From: Streptomyces sp. NBC_00358 | GTDB lineage: Bacteria; Actinomycetota; Actinomycetes; Streptomycetales; Streptomycetaceae | Direction: 5' to 3' | Assembly: GCF_036099295.1 (NCBI RefSeq) | Contig: NZ_CP107976.1 | Span: forward strand, 6,634,001 to 6,698,000 | DNA: 64,000 bases | In this document: in pieces, positions 33,230-42,293 of the stretch | Layout of the letters: each line of letters starts with the position of its first letter | Position numbering within the stretch: the stretch's first letter is position 1 | Program-made: the position numbers and the translations under genes | Notes under the pieces: generated by a model | The model's input: the letters and a program-made list of their open reading frames with translations, nothing else | The model's database searches: none | What the model was told of the DNA's origin: nothing

Positions 33230-34756
33230 TCAGCCCAGGTCGCCGGCCGCCGTCAGCTCGGCGAGGCGGACCAGGGTGCGGACCGCGGAACCGGTACCGC
33301 CCTTGGGGGTGTAGCCGAACGGACCGGCCTCGTTGAACGCGGGGCCCGCGATGTCCAGGTGCGCCCAGGTGATGCCCTCGCCCACGAACTCGCGCAGGAA
33401 CAGACCGGCGACCAGGCCGCCGCCCATGCGCTCGCCCATGTTCGCCAGGTCGGCGGTGGGGGAGTCCATGCCCTTGCGCAGGTGCTCGGGCAGCGGCATC
33501 GGCCAGGACTCCTCGCCGACCTCGTCGGCGGCCTCGACGATCGAGGCGCGGAACGCGTCGTCGTTGGCCATCACGCCGAAGGTGCGGTTGCCGAGCGCCA
33601 GCACCATCGCGCCGGTCAGCGTCGCCACGTCGACGATCGCGTCGGGCTTCTCCTCGGACGCCTTCCACAGCGCGTCCGCGAGGACCAGCCGGCCCTCGGC
33701 GTCGGTGTTGAGGACCTCGACGGTCTTGCCGCTGTACATGCGCAGCACATCACCCGGACGGGTGGCGGAGCCGGACGGCATGTTCTCGGCGAGGGCGAGC
33801 CAGCCGGTGACGTTGACCTCCAGGCCGAGGCGCGCGGCGGTGACCACGGCGGCGAAGACCGCGGCGGCGCCGGCCATGTCGCACTTCATCGTCTCGTTGT
33901 GCCCGGCGGGCTTCAGCGAGATGCCGCCCGAGTCGTAGGTGATGCCCTTGCCGACGAACGCGAGGTGCTTGGTGGCCTTGGCGGAGGTGTACGACAGCTT
34001 CACCAGGCGGGGACCGGCGGCCGAGCCGGCGCCGACGCCGAGGATGCCGCCGTAGCCGCCCTTCGCCAGGGCCTTCTCGTCGAGCACCTGCACCTTGATG
34101 CCGTGCTCCTTGCCGGCCGCGGTGGCGACGGCGGCGAAGGACTCCGGGTTGAGGTCGTTCGGCGGGGTGTTGACGAGGTCGCGGGCGCGGTTGAGCTCCT
34201 CGGTCACGGCGGTGGCGCGCGCGACGGCCGCCTTGTAGGCCGCGTCCCGCGGCTTGCCGCCGAGCAGCGTCACCTCACCGAGCGGACCCTTGCCGCTCTT
34301 GGCGGCGTCGCCCCGGCCGGTCTCCTTGTAGGCGTCGAAGCCGTACGCGCCCAGGCGGGCGCCCTCGGCGACGGCACCGGCGTCGGCGGCGTCCTGGATC
34401 GGCAGCGCGAAGGCGGCCTTCTTGGCTCCGGCGAGCGCGCGGGCGGCGACACCGGCCGCGCGGCGCAGCGCCTCGGCGTCGAAGCCGGCGTCCTGCTCGG
34501 GGACGGCTCCCAGGCCGACGGCCACCACGACGGGCGCCTTGAATCCGGACGGCGAGGGCAGCTTGGTCAGCTCGCCCTCGGATCCGGAGGCACCGAGGGT
34601 CTCCAGGATTCCGGCGAGCCCGCCGTCGTACGCCTTGTCCACGGCCTCGGCGCCCGGTGCGACGACCGGGCCCTTGGGGCCCTTCGCGACACCGACGACG
34701 ATCGCGTCGGCCCGCAGACCGGACGCTGCGGCGGTGCTGAGAGTGAGAGCAGTCAC
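33230..34756 (-). CDS. pepA: Leucyl aminopeptidase (M17)
   Basis: A 508-residue cytosolic metallo-exopeptidase. The M17 signature NTDAEGRLVLAD is present, with metal ligands in VGKGITYDSGGISLKP, KCDMAGAAAV and the NTDAEGR segment. The poorly conserved N-terminal 170 residues form the usual regulatory domain. GTG 34756 has GGAG about 10 bases upstream. It lies between lpdA and cobS on the same strand with gaps of several hundred bases, so it is probably its own transcript. A pepA homologue also lies next to dlaT in mycobacteria. Confidence 0.97.
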   Translation of the reverse strand: MTALTLSTAAASGLRADAIVVGVAKGPKGPVVAPGAEAVDKAYDGGLAGILETLGASGSEGELTKLPSPSGFKAPVVVAVGLGAVPEQDAGFDAEALRRAAGVAARALAGAKKAAFALPIQDAADAGAVAEGARLGAYGFDAYKETGRGDAAKSGKGPLGEVTLLGGKPRDAAYKAAVARATAVTEELNRARDLVNTPPNDLNPESFAAVATAAGKEHGIKVQVLDEKALAKGGYGGILGVGAGSAAGPRLVKLSYTSAKATKHLAFVGKGITYDSGGISLKPAGHNETMKCDMAGAAAVFAAVVTAARLGLEVNVTGWLALAENMPSGSATRPGDVLRMYSGKTVEVLNTDAEGRLVLADALWKASEEKPDAIVDVATLTGAMVLALGNRTFGVMANDDAFRASIVEAADEVGEESWPMPLPEHLRKGMDSPTADLANMGERMGGGLVAGLFLREFVGEGITWAHLDIAGPAFNEAGPFGYTPKGGTGSAVRTLVRLAELTAAGDLG

Positions 34757-35158
34757 GGTGGTGAGATCTCCGCTTCCATCGATATTCGTGTGGCCGAGTG
34801 GGGGTTGGGTCGACCGGGCCCGACGGCTGACCCTAGATCCGTCCTCGGGGGCGGTCCTTGCCGGGGCCCCTGACAGGGCGGGCGAGTACCCGGGACGAGC
34901 CTACGCTCGGGGTCGGGTTTCGCTCATTTCCGCGGAGGTTCACCCGCAAGTGGCGCCGTGCCGGGATTCCGTTCCTCACTCCGGGTGATCCGGGACGCGC
35001 TCAGCGTGCCCGGTGGGCACGCCGTTGACCGCGCATGCGCGATTTCCACGGATCTCCCGTCGTTTCCACCCGAAGGGGGATCTTCGAGGGGGAGGCGCCG
35101 CGCAGGGAAGCGCCGTTCCCGGGGCCGCTGACCCACCGGGCCGCCGGCCCGCCGGTGG
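34757..35158. other. Intergenic region between cobS and pepA
   Basis: 402 bases holding the pepA promoter side and, next to cobS, a terminator-like hairpin (35133-35158). No gene, riboswitch or named site is apparent; frames crossing it have no ribosome site. Confidence 0.5.
35133..35158 (-). terminator. Hairpin just after cobS
   Basis: CCACCGG and CCGGTGG around a G+C-rich 12-base loop with inner symmetry, directly abutting the cobS stop codon. Confidence 0.5.
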
Positions 35159-35953
35159 TCAGCTCAGCGACAGCACCACGAGCGCGGTCGTCGCCGCCGT
35201 CTCGGCGAGAGCTCCGAACACATCGCCGGTTATGCCGCCGAAGCGCCGGGTGCAGTGCCGCAGCAGCAGTTCGGCGGCCAGGCAGGAGGTACCCGCCGCC
35301 ACCGCGGCGCGCACCAGGTCGTACGCCCCGACGAGCGCGCCGGCGCCCGCGGCGGCGCCGGTCACGGCCACCGCCACCAGCAGGGCGCCGCGCAGCGGCA
35401 CGGTGCCCGCGACCGCCGCGCCCAGGCCCTCCGGACGGGCCGCGGGCACCCCGGCGCGGGCGGCGAGCGTGAGGGCGAGGCGGGCCGCGGTCGCCGAGAC
35501 GACGGCCGCGAGGACACCCCTGGCCCACGAGACGTCGTACGCCTGGGCGAGTGCGGCCACCTGGGCGAGCAGGACGAAAAGGAGGGTGATCACCCCGAAC
35601 GGGCCGATGTCCGACTGCTTCATGATCCGCAGCGCGTCCTCGGCGGGCTTGCCGCTGCCCAGCCCGTCCGCGGTGTCGGCGAGACCGTCCAGGTGCAGGC
35701 CCCGGGTGAGCGCGGCCGGCACCGCGGCGGTGGCCACCGCCGCGAGCAGCGGACCGGCCCCCATGGCCAGCAGCGTCACGCCCACCAGTGCCGCGCCCGC
35801 CCCGACGACGAGACCGGCCACCGGAGCGCAGAGCATGCCGCCGCGTGCCGCGCCGCGGTCCCAGCGGGTCACCTTCACGGGGAGGACGGTCAGGGTGCCG
35901 AAGGCGAAGCGGAGGCTGTCGGCGAGGGAGGCCCCGGAGGCGGTCTTGGACAT
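35159..35953 (-). CDS. cobS: Adenosylcobinamide-GDP ribazoletransferase (cobalamin synthase)
   Basis: A 264-residue integral membrane enzyme for the last step of cobalamin assembly, joining adenosylcobinamide-GDP with alpha-ribazole. The conserved LHLDGLADTADGLGSG with acidic metal ligands and IMKQSDIGPFGVI are clear; about seven hydrophobic segments follow. ATG 35953. CobT and CobU, which make the two substrates, are encoded at 39.9-43.5 kb on the same strand. No cobalamin riboswitch is visible upstream. Confidence 0.95.
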   Translation of the reverse strand: MSKTASGASLADSLRFAFGTLTVLPVKVTRWDRGAARGGMLCAPVAGLVVGAGAALVGVTLLAMGAGPLLAAVATAAVPAALTRGLHLDGLADTADGLGSGKPAEDALRIMKQSDIGPFGVITLLFVLLAQVAALAQAYDVSWARGVLAAVVSATAARLALTLAARAGVPAARPEGLGAAVAGTVPLRGALLVAVAVTGAAAGAGALVGAYDLVRAAVAAGTSCLAAELLLRHCTRRFGGITGDVFGALAETAATTALVVLSLS

Positions 35954-36001
35954 CGGCGCAGGCTACCGGGGCGCACGGAGGGCGGATGCAGCGGCGGTGG
36001 A

Positions 36002-36007
36002 TAAAGT
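36002..36007 (+). promoter_or_regulatory. -10 element TAAAGT for a leaderless transcript
   Basis: TAAAGT ends 6 bases before ATG 36014; no ribosome site is present. Confidence 0.55.
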
Positions 36008-36013
36008 TCACAT

Positions 36014-36781
36014 ATGGGTCATTGGTTGTATCGGAACGTCGTCGAGCCCGGGAAGCTCCCGGTGTTGCTGGCGCTGGCCTCGTTCGTCGTGACCTTCGTG
36101 GTCACCCGCGTCATCGTCCGGCTCATCCGCGCCGGCAAAGGGCCGTTCGGCAACGTCAAGGCCGGTGATCTGCACATCCACCACGTGGTGCCCGGCGTCG
36201 TGCTCACGGTGATCGGCGGCTTCGGCGCGGTCGCCAGCAGCCGGTACGGGTTCGGGGCGTGCGCCAGTGCCGTGGTGTTCGGCATCGGAACGGGCCTCGT
36301 ACTCGACGAGTTCGCGCTGATCCTGCACCTCGACGACGTCTACTGGACCGAGGCCGGGCGCAAGAGCGTCGAGGTCGTCGTGGTCACGGCGGCCCTCGTC
36401 GGTCTGATGCTCAGCGGCTTCTCGCCGTTCGGCGTCAACGACGTCAGCAACCAGGAGGCGCAGGACCGCGCCAGCGCGATCGTGACCATCGGCCTGAACT
36501 TCCTCTTCGCGCTGCTCTGCCTGAGCAAGGGCAAGACGCGCATGGCGATCTTCGGGGTGATCGTTCCCTTCATCGCCCTCATCGGCACGGTCCGGCTGGC
36601 CAAGCCCGGTTCACCGTGGGCCAAGCGCCTCTACCGGCGTCGCCCGCGCGCCCGCGCCCGGTGCAGGCTGCGCGCCTACCGCCACGACCGCCGCTGGGCG
36701 GGCCCCAGCCGCAGGGTTCAGGAGTGGATCGGCGGCAAACCCGACCCGGCGCCCGCCCGCTCCCTGCCCGAACGACGGTGA
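36014..36781 (+). CDS. Integral membrane protein of unknown function
   Basis: A 255-residue protein with about six hydrophobic segments (LPVLLALASFVVTFVVTRVI, VVPGVVLTVIGGFGAVASSR, ASAVVFGIGTGLVLDEFALI, VEVVVVTAALVGLMLSGFSP, then two more) and a strongly basic C-terminal tail. Short polar motifs GDLHIHHVVPG and LDEFALILHLDDVYWTEAGR hold His and Asp residues in or near the membrane that could bind metal. I do not recognise the function. Its 3' end overlaps the convergent gene by 64 bases. Confidence 0.88.
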   Translation: MGHWLYRNVVEPGKLPVLLALASFVVTFVVTRVIVRLIRAGKGPFGNVKAGDLHIHHVVPGVVLTVIGGFGAVASSRYGFGACASAVVFGIGTGLVLDEFALILHLDDVYWTEAGRKSVEVVVVTAALVGLMLSGFSPFGVNDVSNQEAQDRASAIVTIGLNFLFALLCLSKGKTRMAIFGVIVPFIALIGTVRLAKPGSPWAKRLYRRRPRARARCRLRAYRHDRRWAGPSRRVQEWIGGKPDPAPARSLPERR

Positions 36782-37419
36782 CGCGCCGCGGAGAGGGAAC
36801 ACATCACCAGCACCGCCGCGATGGCCGCCAGATGCTCCCTGCCCGCCAGGTTCTCCTTGACCAGCACCTCGGCCACCATGGCCCCGATCACCACCCCCGC
36901 CGTCACGTACGCCCGGTAGCGCCAGCCCAGGAACACGGCCAGGCCCACCACGGCCGCCGACGGACCGGTGTCGACGATCAGCGCGTCCGCCCCGGGCAGC
37001 CCCAGCGGGCGATGCGGTCCGAGCGCGATGCCGACGCGGGCGTACAGCGTCCCGGCCAGCGTGGCGACGTACGCGATGACGAGCGTGCGCCACCAGCCCA
37101 GACAGATCTCGGCGATCCCGAAGACGACCAGGATCTGCGCGAGCGCGCCCCACACGGGCAGATCCAGCGCCGGGACGAACAGCGAGAGCGGAGTGCGGAG
37201 CAGGGCGAGCCACAGCGGGTCCTCGGCCCGGACCGCGCCGGTGTTCTGCACCAGTTGATAGCCCCACGACTGGTTCTGCACGAACTGGAGCCCGGCCGTC
37301 AGGCACACCGCGCCGAGCGTCATCGGGACCGCCCGCAGACCGTTCGCCGTCAGGGCCCGGCGTACGGTGGCGTACAGCAGACCCCACTCCGCGCGGGCCC
37401 AGCGGGCGACGGTGCTCAT
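36718..37419 (-). CDS. Rhomboid-like membrane protein
   Basis: A 233-residue protein with six hydrophobic segments, starting MSTVARWARAEWGLLYATVR. LQFVQNQSWGYQLVQNTGAV, VFGIAEICLGWWRTLVIAYV, ADALIVDTGPSAAVVGLAVF and LAGREHLAAIAAVL recall the rhomboid-like family found next to lysyltransferase genes; the GxSx and His of true rhomboid proteases are replaced (TGPSA is present), so protease activity is uncertain. It starts 61 bases after the lysyltransferase stop, suggesting one operon. The tail overlaps the opposite gene by 64 bases. Confidence 0.75.
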   Translation of the reverse strand: MSTVARWARAEWGLLYATVRRALTANGLRAVPMTLGAVCLTAGLQFVQNQSWGYQLVQNTGAVRAEDPLWLALLRTPLSLFVPALDLPVWGALAQILVVFGIAEICLGWWRTLVIAYVATLAGTLYARVGIALGPHRPLGLPGADALIVDTGPSAAVVGLAVFLGWRYRAYVTAGVVIGAMVAEVLVKENLAGREHLAAIAAVLVMCSLSAARHRRSGRERAGAGSGLPPIHS

Positions 37420-37480
37420 CCGGTGGTCCCCACGGCTCTCCTCACGTCGGGTCTCGCCGGTCCCGTCGGTCCGGTCCGTC

Positions 37481-39277
37481 TCATCTGTGCGACTCCAGGT
37501 GCTTGCGGTGCAGCCACTTCGGCAGGCCCGGCGCCTCCAGGAACCCCTCGGCGCGCGCGGACGCGACACCGATGCGCAGCAGGTCCGCGCTCTTCTCGAA
37601 GAGCAGGAACCGCGGCTCCCAGATGGGCCGGTACTTGGCGTTGGCCCGGTACAGCGACTCGATCTGCCACCAGCGCGAGAAGAAGCTGAGCAGCGAGCGC
37701 CACAGCCGCAGTACCGGACCCGCGCCGAGACGCGCGCCACGTTCGAAGACCGAACGGAACATGGCGAAGTTGAGCGAGACCTGAGTGATCTCGATCTCCC
37801 GGGCGCGCCGCAGGAGTTCGATCACCATGAACTCCATCAGCCCGTTCTCCGCGTCACGGTCACGCCGCATCAGGTCGAGCGAGAGCCCTTGCGGCCCCCA
37901 TGGCACGAAGGACAGCACCGCCCTCAACTCGCCCTCGGAGTCCGTGCATTCGAGCATCACGCACTGTCCGTCCTCGGGGTCGCCGAGCCGGCCGAGCGCC
38001 ATGCTGAAGCCGCGTTCGGTCGCGCCGTCGCGCCAGTCGTCCGCGCGCGCCAGCAGATACGCCATCTCGGCGGCCGGGATGTCCTCATGGCGGCGGATGC
38101 GCACCCGGTACCCGGCCCGCTTGACCCGGTTGTAGGCCTGCCGGACGGTACGCATGGCCCGTCCTTCGAGGGTGAACTCGGCGGTCTCGACGAGGGCTTC
38201 GTCACCCAGTTCGAGGGCGTCGAGTCCATGCCGGGAGTAGACCGTGCCCGCCTCCTCGCTCGCGCCCATCACCGCCGGGATCCAGCCGTGCTCCCGGGCC
38301 TCGGCGAGCCAGGGCTCGATCGCTCCGGGCCACGCCTCGGGGTCGCCGATGGGATCGCCGCTCGCCAGGGAGACCCCGCCCACCACGCGGTAGGCCACCG
38401 CCGCCTTGCCGGTGGGCGACCAGACCACGCTCTTCTCCCGGCGCAGCGAGAAATAGCCCAGGGAGTCCCGGTCGCCGTTGCGGTCGAGCAGCGCGCGCAG
38501 TCGCTTCTCGTCGTCCTCGGTGAGCGGGTCGACGGCGCGCCGGGAACGGAAGGCCGCGAAGAGCACGGCGAGCACCAGCAGGGTGCTGAGCACGTTGATG
38601 GTGACGTTGACCCAGTTCGGTGTCGCGATCCCGGGATAGTGGGAGTCGTCGGCGGCGACCGAGACGAGCCGCAGGGTGCCGTAGCGCCAGCGGTCCAGGA
38701 AGGTCGAACGGTGCGCGTCGTGCGCGTCGTTGGTGACCGTGACGAGCAGCGCGGCGAGCAGTGAGGTGACCAGCAGACCGCCGACCGCGACGGCCGCGGC
38801 GAGCTTCGGGTTCGAGCGGTCGCCCTTGGCGTAGAACTCCCGGCGGCCGATGACGAGGGACCCCACGAAGGCGGCGGTCAGGACGAGCGAGATCCAGTTC
38901 TGTCCGTACCGGCGGATCTCAGGGAACGCCATCGCGACGGCGAACAGCAGCAGGAACAGCCCGCTGAGCACGGAGTTGAGGATCCACGCGGCCCGCTTGC
39001 GTCGCCGCATCGTGATGGCCAGGAACATCGTGAACACACCGGAGGCGAATCCCGCGGTCAGCAGGTACGGCGTGAAGTAGTTCTCGGTGTTGTGCCGTCG
39101 TACGTCCTGTCCGAGCGACACCCAGGCGGCGCTCAGGAAGTTGATGAACGTGACCGCGCGCAGGTACCACACGGCGAAGGCGGCGGACCGCCGAGAGGAA
39201 GCCGTGGACCGCCGGTCCCCGTCACTCCGGCGGGCCGACGCCCGTTCCTGGTCAGCGGCAATTCGGGCATCTCCCAT
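37481..39277 (-). CDS. Phosphatidylglycerol lysyltransferase domain protein (DUF2156, MprF/LysX type)
   Basis: A 598-residue membrane enzyme. The first 250 residues hold about six membrane segments; the cytosolic C-terminal domain (about 270-590) is the DUF2156 double-GNAT fold that transfers an amino acid from tRNA to lipid in MprF and LysX. Landmarks: LGYFSLRREKSVVWSP, RTVRQAYNRVKRAGYRVRIR, GFSMALGRLGDPEDGQCVML and FLLFEKSADLLRIGVASARA. Lysinylation of phosphatidylglycerol would lower surface charge and protect from cationic peptides. It lacks the lysyl-tRNA synthetase half of mycobacterial LysX. The tandem repeats at 39.4-39.7 kb lie upstream. Confidence 0.9.
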   Translation of the reverse strand: MGDARIAADQERASARRSDGDRRSTASSRRSAAFAVWYLRAVTFINFLSAAWVSLGQDVRRHNTENYFTPYLLTAGFASGVFTMFLAITMRRRKRAAWILNSVLSGLFLLLFAVAMAFPEIRRYGQNWISLVLTAAFVGSLVIGRREFYAKGDRSNPKLAAAVAVGGLLVTSLLAALLVTVTNDAHDAHRSTFLDRWRYGTLRLVSVAADDSHYPGIATPNWVNVTINVLSTLLVLAVLFAAFRSRRAVDPLTEDDEKRLRALLDRNGDRDSLGYFSLRREKSVVWSPTGKAAVAYRVVGGVSLASGDPIGDPEAWPGAIEPWLAEAREHGWIPAVMGASEEAGTVYSRHGLDALELGDEALVETAEFTLEGRAMRTVRQAYNRVKRAGYRVRIRRHEDIPAAEMAYLLARADDWRDGATERGFSMALGRLGDPEDGQCVMLECTDSEGELRAVLSFVPWGPQGLSLDLMRRDRDAENGLMEFMVIELLRRAREIEITQVSLNFAMFRSVFERGARLGAGPVLRLWRSLLSFFSRWWQIESLYRANAKYRPIWEPRFLLFEKSADLLRIGVASARAEGFLEAPGLPKWLHRKHLESHR

Positions 39278-39905
39278 AAAGCGCGATGATATGGGGCGGC
39301 GTGGCCCATGCGGGGGAGTGGCAGTGCGGGCGCTGCCCCACCGCGCAGCGGGTCCTCACCATCCCGGCCCGCCTCACCCGGACCTCACCGTCCCGGCCCG
39401 CCTCACCCGGACCTCAGGGCATCAGGCCGTCCCGTCCGGGCCTCAGGACATCGCCCCGTCCCGTCCGGGCCTCAGGACACCGGCCCGTCTCGCCCGGGCC
39501 TCAGGACATCGGGCCGTCCCGTCCGGACCTCAGGGCATCGGGCCGTCTCGTCCGGGCCTCAGGGCATCGGGCCGTCCCGTCCGGGCCTCAGGGCATCGGG
39601 CCGTCCCGTCCGGGCCTCAGGGCATCGGGCCGTCCCGTCCGGACCTCAGGGCATCGGGCCGTCCCGTCCGGACCTCACGGCACCGGGCCGTCTCGCCCGG
39701 ACCTCACGGCACCGGGCCGACGCCGGTTGGTGGCTCTCCCCGGTGGGTTCGGGGTGCCTGGGTCGTACGGGGTGCGTCCTCGGGGCCCTCGGGGTCGGGC
39801 TCGGGGCCGGTCCGCCGCTTGCCCTGCCCGGGGGGCGAGTCGGTGGCGGGCCTGGATGTGCCTTACGGGCCGGGGTCTGACCCGGTGTCCGGCCTGCCAG
39901 GCCTG
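39278..39905. other. Intergenic region filled by tandem repeats
   Basis: 628 bases between the lysyltransferase start and the cobT stop. About half is the 29-base repeat array; the rest is G-rich sequence. Frames that run through are open only because the repeat unit lacks stops. Confidence 0.65.
39362..39720. repeat. 29-bp tandem repeat array, about 12 copies
   Basis: Seven units of exactly 29 bases start at 39512, 39541, 39570, 39599, 39628, 39657 and 39686. The core reads GGCCGTCCCGTCCGGGCCTC then AGGGCATCG. Five more degenerate units lie upstream (39362-39511), with changes such as AGGACATCG and one 1-base insertion. Differences among units are mainly C/T and G/A. There are no spacers, so it is not a CRISPR array. 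Confidence 0.93.
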
Positions 39906-41048
39906 TCAGGCCTCGGGCTGGGAGCCGGGCTCGGGCTCGGTGTCGGACGCGGCGACGGGCTCGGACTCCGGCTTGGGCTCGGCTGCGGGCGCCGTCTCCG
40001 GGGACGGGGCCTCCGGCAGGTCCGCGGCGAGGCTCGCGGCGGCCTGGACCAGGGGCAGGGCGAGCAGGGCGCCCGCACCCTCCCCCACCGTCACCCCGTG
40101 GTCGAGCAGCGGTTCGAGGGCCATCCGGTCCAGCGCCTTGGCCTGGGCCGGTTCCCCGCTGCGCTGTCCGGCCAGCCACCAGTCCGGCGCGCGGAACGCG
40201 ACCCGCTGTCCGACCAGCGCACACGCGGCCGACACGACCCCGTCGAGAATCACCGGCATCTTCCGCGCCGCGCTCTGCAGCAGAAACCCGGTCATCGCCG
40301 CCAGGTCGGCCCCGCCCACCGTCGCGAGCAACTGGAGCTGGTCCCCGAGCACGGGCCGGGCCCGCCGCAGGGCGTCGCGCACCGCGGCGCACTTGCGCAT
40401 CCACGCGAGGTCGTCGATGGGCCGCCCGCCCCGCCCGGTGACGACGGACGCGTCGGTCCCGCACAGCGCCGCGACCAGGACCGCCGCCGCCGTGGTCCCG
40501 CCCACGCTGATGTCGCCGAGCACCACCAGATCCGTACCGGAGTCCGCCTCCTCGTCGGCGATGGCGACCCCGGCCCGGAACGCGGCCTCCGCCTCCTCCA
40601 GGGTCATCGCGTCCTCGACGTCGATCCGGCCCGAACCGCGCCGGATCCGGTGCCGCACGACCTCGTCGGGGAACCCCTCGGGATCGGCCTCCAGCGCCAT
40701 GTCGATCACCCGCACCGGCACACCGAGCCTGCGCGCCAGCACCGACGCGGGGCTCGCGCCCTCCAGGACCGCCCGTACCAGCAGGCCGGCACTGCCCGCG
40801 GGACGCGCCGACACGTCGAGGGCGGCGATCCCGTGGTCCCCCGCGAACAGCACCACACGCGGACGCTCGATCGGCCGCACCGGTACCGCGGACTGCGCCG
40901 CCGCCAGCCACTCACCCAGGTCGTCGAGGCGGCCCAGCGCCCCGGGCGGCACGATCCGGCGCTCCCGGTACGCCTCGGCGTCACGGCGTACGCCACCGTC
41001 GGGACGCTCGATCAGATCGGTGAAGTCGTCGAGATTAAGCGAGCTCAT
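39906..41048 (-). CDS. cobT: Nicotinate-nucleotide--dimethylbenzimidazole phosphoribosyltransferase
   Basis: A 380-residue enzyme that activates dimethylbenzimidazole to alpha-ribazole phosphate for the lower loop of cobalamin. Landmarks: PPGALGRLDDLGEWLAAAQ, VVLFAGDHGIAALDVSARP, GDISVGGTTAAAVLVAAL, GRGGRPIDDLAW and DHGVTVGEGAGALLALPLVQ with the catalytic Glu. The last 35-40 residues are a Pro/Glu/Ser tail (PETAPAAEPKPESEPVAASD) not found in typical CobT. ATG 41048 with a weak GGCGA. Its substrates feed CobS (35.2-36.0 kb). Confidence 0.96.
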   Translation of the reverse strand: MSSLNLDDFTDLIERPDGGVRRDAEAYRERRIVPPGALGRLDDLGEWLAAAQSAVPVRPIERPRVVLFAGDHGIAALDVSARPAGSAGLLVRAVLEGASPASVLARRLGVPVRVIDMALEADPEGFPDEVVRHRIRRGSGRIDVEDAMTLEEAEAAFRAGVAIADEEADSGTDLVVLGDISVGGTTAAAVLVAALCGTDASVVTGRGGRPIDDLAWMRKCAAVRDALRRARPVLGDQLQLLATVGGADLAAMTGFLLQSAARKMPVILDGVVSAACALVGQRVAFRAPDWWLAGQRSGEPAQAKALDRMALEPLLDHGVTVGEGAGALLALPLVQAAASLAADLPEAPSPETAPAAEPKPESEPVAASDTEPEPGSQPEA

Positions 41049-41170
41049 TCGCCGAACAGTACCGGCAGCGATCGAACACGTCCGCGCCACGTCGTTGCGC
41101 TCCGGATCTCTTTCACATACGTACCGTTTGTGTCGGATTGTCGTACGGCTCGTCCCCGACAGGAGCACCC

Positions 41171-42247
41171 ATGCCTCCCACCCCACAGCCGGTCGCCGAA
41201 CGCCGTGCCGCCTACGCGGCCGAACTCGCCCAGGGCACCGCCCGGTTCCACGAGCCGCGGCGCGCCGACTGCCCCTGGTGCGGCTCGAAGCGCCTGCGCA
41301 CCCGGCTGCGTACGCCGGATCTGCGGCAGCGCAAACCGGGGACCTTCGTCGTCGACGAATGCGGGGACTGCGCCCACGCCTTCCAGAACCCCCGGCTCAC
41401 CCCCGAAGGGCTGGCCTTCTACCACCGGGACCTCCGCGACCTCCCCGCGGACGCCCACGACAGCCTCGCCGAACGGCTGCTCGGCGCCCGCGGCGGAGCC
41501 GGACGCCACCTCGCGGCGGCCCGCGCCATGCTGCCCTTCCCGGAACCGGAGAGCTGGCTGGACATCGGCACCGGGCACGGGTACTTCCCGGCGGCGGCCA
41601 AGGAGGTCCACCCGTACACGTCCTTCGACGGGCTCGACCCGACGCGGCGCGTCGAGAAGGCGCGGGCGGCGGGGCGGGTGGAGGAGGCGCACGTGGGGCG
41701 GCTCACCGACCCGCGGATCGCCGAGCGGCTGCGCGCCCGCTACGACGTCGTGAGCATGTTCCACCATCTGGAGCACACACCCGACCCGCGCCAGGAACTG
41801 CGCGCCGCGCTGGAGGTGTTGCGCCCCGGCGGACATCTCCTCGTCGAAGTGCCCGACCCCGACTGCGCGTTCGGGTTGCTGCTCGGCAAGTGGTGGGTGG
41901 CGTACGGCCAGCCGCGCCATCTGCACCTCATGCCGCTGCCCAATCTGCTCGGCGAGCTCGAATCCCTCGGCTGCGTGGTCGTCGCGACGGACCGCAGGGA
42001 GCCGCACATCCCCGACGACCTCTCGGGCGCCCTCGCGCTGGCCCTCGGCCGCGTCCTCCCGGGACTCGACGCCCCCTGGCGTCCGGCACCCCCGACCCCG
42101 CTCCAGCGCACCGCGCGCCTGGCCCTGACCCGGGCGTCGGCCCCGCTCCTCGCCTCGACCGCCGCGCTGGACCGGCTGATGGCCCCCCTGCTCCGCCGCA
42201 CCCGCTTCTCGAACGCGTACCGCGTGGTCGCCCGCAAGGAACCCTGA
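41171..42247 (+). CDS. Class I SAM methyltransferase with N-terminal zinc ribbon
   Basis: A 358-residue protein. The N-terminal part has CPWCGS and CGDC pairs (about residues 35-75), a probable zinc ribbon; the methyltransferase follows with motif I WLDIGTGHGYFPAAA and MFHHLEHTPDPRQELRAAL then LRPGGHLLVEVPD. Such zinc-plus-Methyltransf_23 proteins are often found in sugar or secondary-metabolite methylation; the substrate here is unknown. ATG 41171 with AGGAG 6 bases upstream. It stands alone between cobT and cobU. Confidence 0.9.
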   Translation: MPPTPQPVAERRAAYAAELAQGTARFHEPRRADCPWCGSKRLRTRLRTPDLRQRKPGTFVVDECGDCAHAFQNPRLTPEGLAFYHRDLRDLPADAHDSLAERLLGARGGAGRHLAAARAMLPFPEPESWLDIGTGHGYFPAAAKEVHPYTSFDGLDPTRRVEKARAAGRVEEAHVGRLTDPRIAERLRARYDVVSMFHHLEHTPDPRQELRAALEVLRPGGHLLVEVPDPDCAFGLLLGKWWVAYGQPRHLHLMPLPNLLGELESLGCVVVATDRREPHIPDDLSGALALALGRVLPGLDAPWRPAPPTPLQRTARLALTRASAPLLASTAALDRLMAPLLRRTRFSNAYRVVARKEP

Positions 42248-42293
42248 GACGACCACCCGGGACGGGGGAAGGGGGGAGCGAGGGCGGGCCGGG

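Noticed and set aside
35954..36013. Cobalamin riboswitch before cobS, cobT or cobU
   Set aside because: The gaps upstream of all three genes are short or lack the conserved B12-box (such as GCCACTG) by eye.
39362..39720. CRISPR array
   Set aside because: Units follow each other with no spacers, and no cas genes are present.
39087..41753. Long plus-strand frames running through the 29-base repeats
   Set aside because: The unit has no stop in any frame, so frames stay open by chance; part of this stretch also covers cobT on the other strand.
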